Notes under the pieces: model-generated | The model's input: the letters and a program-made list of their open reading frames with translations, nothing else | Database searches by the model: none | Told to the model about the DNA's origin: nothing | Assembly (NCBI GenBank): GCA_024509875.1 | Contig: JAMPIV010005806.1 | Location: forward strand, 220,001 to 284,000 | Length of the DNA: 64,000 nt | Direction: 5' to 3' | From: Oreohelix idahoensis | Taxonomy: Eukaryota; Mollusca; Gastropoda; Stylommatophora; Oreohelicidae | In this document: positions 58,924-64,000 of the stretch, one piece after another | Layout of the letters: every line of letters starts with the position of its first letter | Position numbering within the stretch: position 1 is the first letter of the stretch | Made by a program: the position numbers and the translations under genes

Positions 58924-60256
58924 CTAATAATGAGTGGTTATCCGTTGGTTTGTGGCGTTCTGTCCCATATGTCCGCTGAAGGGAAGAGAGTGCCCCATTT
59001 CTAGGATTTGGCTTCTGTACTGTTTCGGTACTAGGAGCTGGTTGTAACCTTGGTCAGGCTTGCCCGTTCTGCGATAAAGTACGCCATCCTTAGAAAAAAT
59101 GTCCCCGTGCTGTCTGGGTTCCTTAGCCATGGGCAGTTTCCTAAAGCAGAGTGCCAAAGTAGGGTCCTTTTGTTGCGCTTCTTTAAGTTCCATGGGTAAC
59201 AAATTAGGCGCAGGCTCCCGTTCCTTCTTGGTTTGCCCTCTTGTAGTTACTGCTGCCACAATCGGCTCTTCCGGTTTCCCGATACACACGTATCTCTCGC
59301 CAAGTATGACTGGGTAGATGGGGTCATCCATAACAGCCGCTTTGATCACACCTCTGACAAAATCAGAGTGGATCTCCACCAATGCAATGGGAAGCGCTGT
59401 AGGTGCATCACTCTTACGAACTCCACAAAGTTTAACGGTCTCTGCTGTCTCTTGACCGGGTTTAACCAGGTTTCTGGCAACAATGCAATCATAAGAAAGC
59501 CCCGTGTCAAATAAACAAAGACTTTGAGAACCGTTCAAAGTGACAGTACCTCGCGTTGAGGGTGTATCCCCAACAGGTTGGGAATCACTATCAATAATTC
59601 TACCTTGCGAGACTGTTAGTAAGCATCCGATGCGTTTAGGCTCGGTGTGCTCACTCTGATCATTAGTCCCGTGCTCAGGAGTTCTTCCTTTGCCACCTTG
59701 TCCTTTCTGGCCACGCTGCCATGAAGGGCGGTCGAGTTGATCAGACTGTTTACTGTGGTTGGAGTACTTGTTTTTGTAGAACTTGGATTTTTCAGGAGGG
59801 GGGTTTTGAGGTCCAGTTTCTCTGTCGTTATTCTGATTAGAAGAATGAGAGATATGAGAAGATTGGTCTAGATTATTTTTCCGAAAATGCTCTTCTGTCG
59901 GTTTACGTTTTGTGGCCGGTAGTCCAGCCAGCGCATTGTGATATCGCTCAGACTTTTCTAAGATGTCTTCAAGTTTTTCTGCACCCTGCTCAGCTAGAAA
60001 TCTCCGGGTATCAGCAGACAAAGTGTTCTTTATTTGTTCGGTTAAAACAAATTCCTCCAGACCTTCATAGGTAGAGGGGAGCTGAGAAAGCTCTAGGCAC
60101 TTAGTCAAGTATCCCTTCAAACGAGACGAGAACTGCTGAAAAGTTTCAGAGCTCTCTTTCCTGCTGTTGCGAAACAGTTGCAGAAACTTTCGCGCATTCA
60201 TTTCAAAGCGCTCAAGCAAAGCTTTCTTCAACAAGTCATAGTTGTACGACTTTGGT
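58924..60256 (-). pseudogene. Element C gag C-terminal part, protease and integrase zinc domain
   Basis: The open frame runs from a deletion junction near 60250. Capsid-like helices (LLERFEMNARKFLQLFRNSR, FSSRLKGYLTKCLELSQLP, FLAEQGAEKLEDILEKSERYH) occupy the first 110 residues. A Gln/Asn-rich linker without a CCHC knuckle follows. Aspartic protease LFDTGLSYDCIVARNL is at about residue 245, and the family region GVIKAAVMDDPIYPVILGERY comes next. The frame then enters the integrase zinc domain (MGHSLPFSGHMGQNATNQR). There is no RT between protease and integrase. Relative to element A about 110 residues of gag are missing at the junction. Confidence 0.82.
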
Positions 60257-60563
60257 ACTCTAGAGGTTTAAGCGCCAACTCGTGCTGTCTCTGTTCCCTC
60301 TCCTTCTCATGCTGTCTCTCCTTCTCTCTTTCCTCATGCTGTCTCTCCTTCTCTCTTTCGTTCGTTCTGCGGATTTCCATTTCCTCGTCCATCTTCCTCT
60401 ACTCTCTAGCTTCGGCTGCTTTCCTCTCCGCCGCTTTTTCCTTCTGCTCCGCATCATATCTGTCAAGTTCTTCGTTGACAAACGCTTTCGCTTCTTCTCC
60501 TTGTAATCCCTCTTCCTTTGCTTCCTGTCTGAGGATCTGTCTAAGCTTCGCCCTCTCTGCCAT
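60257..60563 (-). pseudogene. Element C gag N-terminus
   Basis: Starts MAERAKLRQILRQEAKEEGL at 60563, followed by EEAKAFVNEELDRYDAEQKEKAAERKA. A TAG at about 60399 interrupts it; a highly charged coiled-coil repeat (REKERQHE units) continues to about 60290 before a TAA near 60265 and the deletion junction. The layout matches gag of element A: short helical head, then charged coiled coil. Confidence 0.72.
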
Positions 60564-61240
60564 TGTAAATCGGTGACTGAGACTAGCCCAGAAAGAAATA
60601 GGAAAAAGGATGCACTGGTTCCTACCACTTGCGAGAAAATACCAAACAAAAGATGATATACTTATAACCTGGGATACCTCCTCCAAAAATATAGTGTCTA
60701 ACTATCGCTGCTATTAATCGGCAATAAAGCACCTAATGCAGACGACTACGCCAAATAAATGGTAGTTAAGATTTACTACTGAAAAATAAGTTGCTACAGT
60801 GGAAACAAAATAATTTATTGCAAAATTATTTAAGGAAGAAAAAAAAATCCCTTAATTTTTTTAATCAACTATAAGTTCACCCCTGAAGATAGTTAGGGTA
60901 AGGGAGGCAATTACAGGACGTATAGTCTGATCACGCTCCTTAGCTTTGTTCAAACCTCTACTTCTTCAGAACCCTGTAAATGTTATACACTCACAAAACT
61001 TTACCAGCGTTTAGTATTACACAATCAGTAATTAACATATATTCCGACAAAATCAACCTGTAATTCAAATGTATAATGCTCAATAATTCTGTGGAAAAAC
61101 AGTTATTAGCCGTGTGGTCAGTAAGCTTATAAAAAAGATCGATATGTCTAGGGGATAGTTATTTTTTAAGATACAAAACTCACAAGACATCACACTCATA
61201 CTCTATATCAGAATAAAGAATCTTAAGGACGAGCTGATAT

Positions 61241-61348
61241 TTGTCGTCTCGTTTTCGTATTCAAAGTTCAAAATCCCAATAGACGAGACCCCATTTGTCG
61301 TCTCGTTTTCCTATTCAAAGTTCAAAATCCCGATAGACGAGACCCCAT
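61241..61348. repeat. 54-bp tandem duplication beside the 5' LTR of element C
   Basis: Two copies (61241-61294 and 61295-61348) differing at about two positions. Each ends, in element orientation, with TGGGGTCTCGTC, the likely primer-site start, so the primer site is present twice. Confidence 0.9.
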
Positions 61349-61349
61349 T

Positions 61350-64000
61350 TGTCGTAGATTTTTTATAGGGGAATTAAGACGTGGGTTGGTCCCTTCTGAA
61401 TAGATTAGAATAAATGATAGTCACAGTGAGAAGAAGTAATAGCAATAGGTTTCCACGAGTGAGATGGTAGAAATGTGGTAGAGGCTTTCTCTGAAATCAA
61501 GAATATCTTCTCTCTTTCACCTATTTTCTACGACAGATTTAGATTTGAGTCAGACAGTCTACACCCATATATATATATGAAATATATATATCCACTCACA
61601 TACATACACACATAAGACAACAGTTAGACGTACAGACGTGGGAAAAACTATGACAATGATTATATGAATAGTTTGGGAAAACAAACTGACCGACACGCTG
61701 GAATAAATTTTATGAATAGTTTATTTATCAAGACTAAACTTCTCTCACAACATATCAAATCACATCAAGCATATACAAAGAAAAAATCATAAACACAAAT
61801 CAAGAAAATGCTACAAGAATGATAGACCCGTTGGTATGATCCTTCCCTCGATGGATAGAACACAGTCCCGTTAGAAGAAAGTGATAGCCCAAAGAGTCAC
61901 AGATAAATATGATTTAGTCTAAAATTCTTCCCCTTTAAGGTATGAATAGACTGGATACGCTGATCTATTATAAGGGAATATATATAGATATATAGTTAGC
62001 AATACCTTGCATAAAGAAATGTTACAATTGTGAGTGAATCAACAAAGAACATCCCTCAGTCTATTTTCACTCGGTTCTTTCATCAGGGCCCTGTCGTGCA
62101 TTTCTCACTTTCTTACCTTATAACTTGCCGTTGTTCACCGTCTGGCGCACGCTATGACACAATCTGTTTTATCGTTTGGTGAAGCGAATACCCAGCTCTG
62201 CAGATCTTGGTTTCATCCAATTTGTTCGGGGAGCGTTCTCTTCAGGCGATAAGTTTATTCCGATTTTAAGTTAGTGTCACTTTATCAGTTCAGGTAAGAA
62301 TTAGTGTAAGCGGGTTCACTGTGTCAGAATCACGAGGTTTCCACTAATTAGGGAAAAAAAGTCAGGTTTGTAACTTTCGATCAAAGGTAGCCTTCTTGGT
62401 CACACCACATGTTGACAAAAATTGCGGGGAAAAACGTTACTGTTTGTAATAGTTTACTTGCCACCAGGCTGCACTGTTCTTAAGTTTTTTTTTCTCAGGA
62501 AGAATCAAAATCAGGCGCAAGAGGCCCGTTATCTCATTTAACCGTTAAATTACTCGTAAAGATTTTGCACCAAGCCACTCTAAGGTAAATGTTTTAGTTC
62601 TTCACAGATATCACTCATACGTACTTAGCGCTGGCAAAGTTTGGTTACCACAGTTTCACTATATATAAATGGAAAAAACACATATCAAATAATTATACAT
62701 ACCATGCACTCGGATATAACTGATAATTTTGAATTGCAAGCGTAGTGCTTGACTTATCATTTAAAACTTCCCGTGCACTAAGTTATATTTAAAAATCATC
62801 AATCCTCATGAATAAGGAATACATGCGTATTCCGTCAACACTCATGAGGCTTCTAGCATTTATAAGTTAGTTTAGAAAGTTTATTCTCGTCGGATTATTT
62901 TAGCAGTAAAATTAAATTCCTTAATAGCCGACTGAGTTTAAGCTAGAAATATAATTTCTGTTTTCCACTGTAACTCGTCACTATAAAATAATACAGACTA
63001 TATATTAAGCGCTCTGCACCAAATCTAACTAGTGAAATAAAATAAGCGATTTAACACTTTAAACACTTCACAAAATACTAGATATGATATTTTACCTCCA
63101 AACAGAACTACAGTTTCACGACGACTAGGATAATTCACTAGATAGGTATTCAGAAACTCGGCAAAATTTGACGAGAACTAAATACTTCGCTATTACAAGC
63201 TTCATTCACTAGCACGAGTGATTCTGTCTACTGCAAGTTGGAGAATGAAAAGAAAGTTTCAAACTCTGGTTAATATCTATCAAACAGACAAAGAGGTGAA
63301 CGTTTATTTCGCGAAACGAAATAATCCCCCTTTCCGTCTATAACATTTACGGTAACTCCAAGAGGCTGTCGTAACTGCCACTATGCGTCTCTGACACCTC
63401 CGTCTAAGAAACGGCCGTAACGCTACGTGTCAGATGCAAATGTAGACAACTTGTCTGCAATGCAGGGGCAGTTTTCACACCTACGCCGAGAAATGACCAT
63501 TCTGAATGAAAGCGTGATGACGCCTTCTCCACCCTGACACTGAGAATCTACCGAGTAAACTACGTGTCAGATGCAAAATACCAGACAAATGTCTGAACTG
63601 CGCTGAGATGTCGGCTATCGCGCCTCTCTGAGCGTTCAGCCGATTCAACTCGTTGTGGCAGGTGAAAACGCAGACAAATTTGTCCCCTATAGGTCTGGAG
63701 AAAGCGAATATTCACGGTGTATTTCGTCAATCTGCAGCGATTGACCGAATGCATTCTCACGCCAAATCGTCTGGTGCTAGGGACTGACCCGTTACGTAAG
63801 GAGTTACTCGGTTAATCAGCCATGAAAATGCGTTTCTAAATGAGAAAAAAAACTGGCGAAAGTGAGAATGGGAAAAAAATATTTTTTGCAAACGAATGGA
63901 TGCGAAAAATACAGGAAAAAGGTAAAGAGAGATAATAAATAGAGGATACGGGTGAAAGAAAAAGAAGAGGATATAGGCAATTTAACTCTTCGACTCCACA
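61350..64000 (-). repeat. Right (5') LTR of element C
   Basis: Begins TGTCGTAGATT on the plus strand and parallels 53632-55540 plus 56833-57645. It is about 2.65 kb. Near 63985 it departs from the other copies (TTTAACTCTTCG instead of TTTAATGATCAT), so its last ~23 bp are replaced or interrupted at the window edge. Confidence 0.85.

Larger units (their letters stand above)
57660..61349 (-). mobile_element. Interior of LTR retrotransposon C (gypsy-type, RT-less)
   Basis: Minus-strand gag, protease and integrase between LTRs at 56833-57659 and 61350-64000. In element order, a primer-site-like TGGGGTCTCGTC follows the 5' LTR, then a 54-bp tandem repeat (61241-61348), a leader, gag (60563 downward), protease and integrase. 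The integrase C-terminus ends only about 100 bp from the 3' LTR, so there is no room for RT/RNase H. Confidence 0.88.

Overview
The window is AT-rich metazoan nuclear DNA. It holds spliced exons on the minus strand separated by long introns, and the introns are packed with nested transposable elements. The mix points to an invertebrate: a Polinton/Maverick (adintovirus-like) element, a Penelope-like element with a GIY-YIG nuclease, several non-LTR retrotransposon families, gypsy-type LTR elements with integrase directly after protease, hAT MITEs, a mariner, and long (AC)n(AT)n tracts. A mollusc or other lophotrochozoan is plausible, but nothing here proves it.

Host gene. Exons at 34764-34585 and 14745-14604 (minus strand) have good splice sites and matching phase (0/0). 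Together they read like the start of the polycystin (PKD1/PKD-like) channel module. Exons at about 53631-53403 and 52580-52477 may be upstream parts of the same gene.

1-14 kb: mostly anonymous intronic DNA with two long microsatellites, LINE 3'-end fragments, a Penelope-like element inserted in one LINE end (about 9.22-11.44 kb), and a hAT element (12.1-13.7 kb) carrying a nested LINE; hAT and LINE each keep perfect target-site duplications.

16.2-34.1 kb: a Polinton fills nearly the whole intron between the two matched polycystin exons. Inverted repeats of about 860 bp lie at its edges (16235-17096 and 33287-34146), each with the same hAT MITE. On the minus strand is a protein-primed DNA polymerase preceded by an OTU-like segment and four C2H2 zinc fingers, broken by frameshifts and stops. 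After a noncoding gap of about 3 kb, the plus strand carries packaging ATPase, a small basic protein, a second small protein, retroviral-type integrase, a membrane protein, penton (minor capsid), a pX/pVI-like basic virion protein, and a major capsid protein fused in frame to an adenain-like protease. The last four ORFs (28.9-32.2 kb) are intact; polymerase, ATPase, integrase and the small ORFs are all damaged.

38.1-51.3 kb: LTR retrotransposon A (5-bp duplication GGGAC, tRNA-Pro type primer site), with gag-protease-partial integrase and no reverse transcriptase. It contains a LINE in its 5' LTR, a rearranged mariner in its interior, and a gag-only LTR element (B, 46611-49304) in its 3' LTR.

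53.6-64 kb: a related minus-strand element C with gag-protease-integrase and no reverse transcriptase, long LTRs, a LINE in the left LTR region, and a small duplicated piece of host exon beside an LTR copy.
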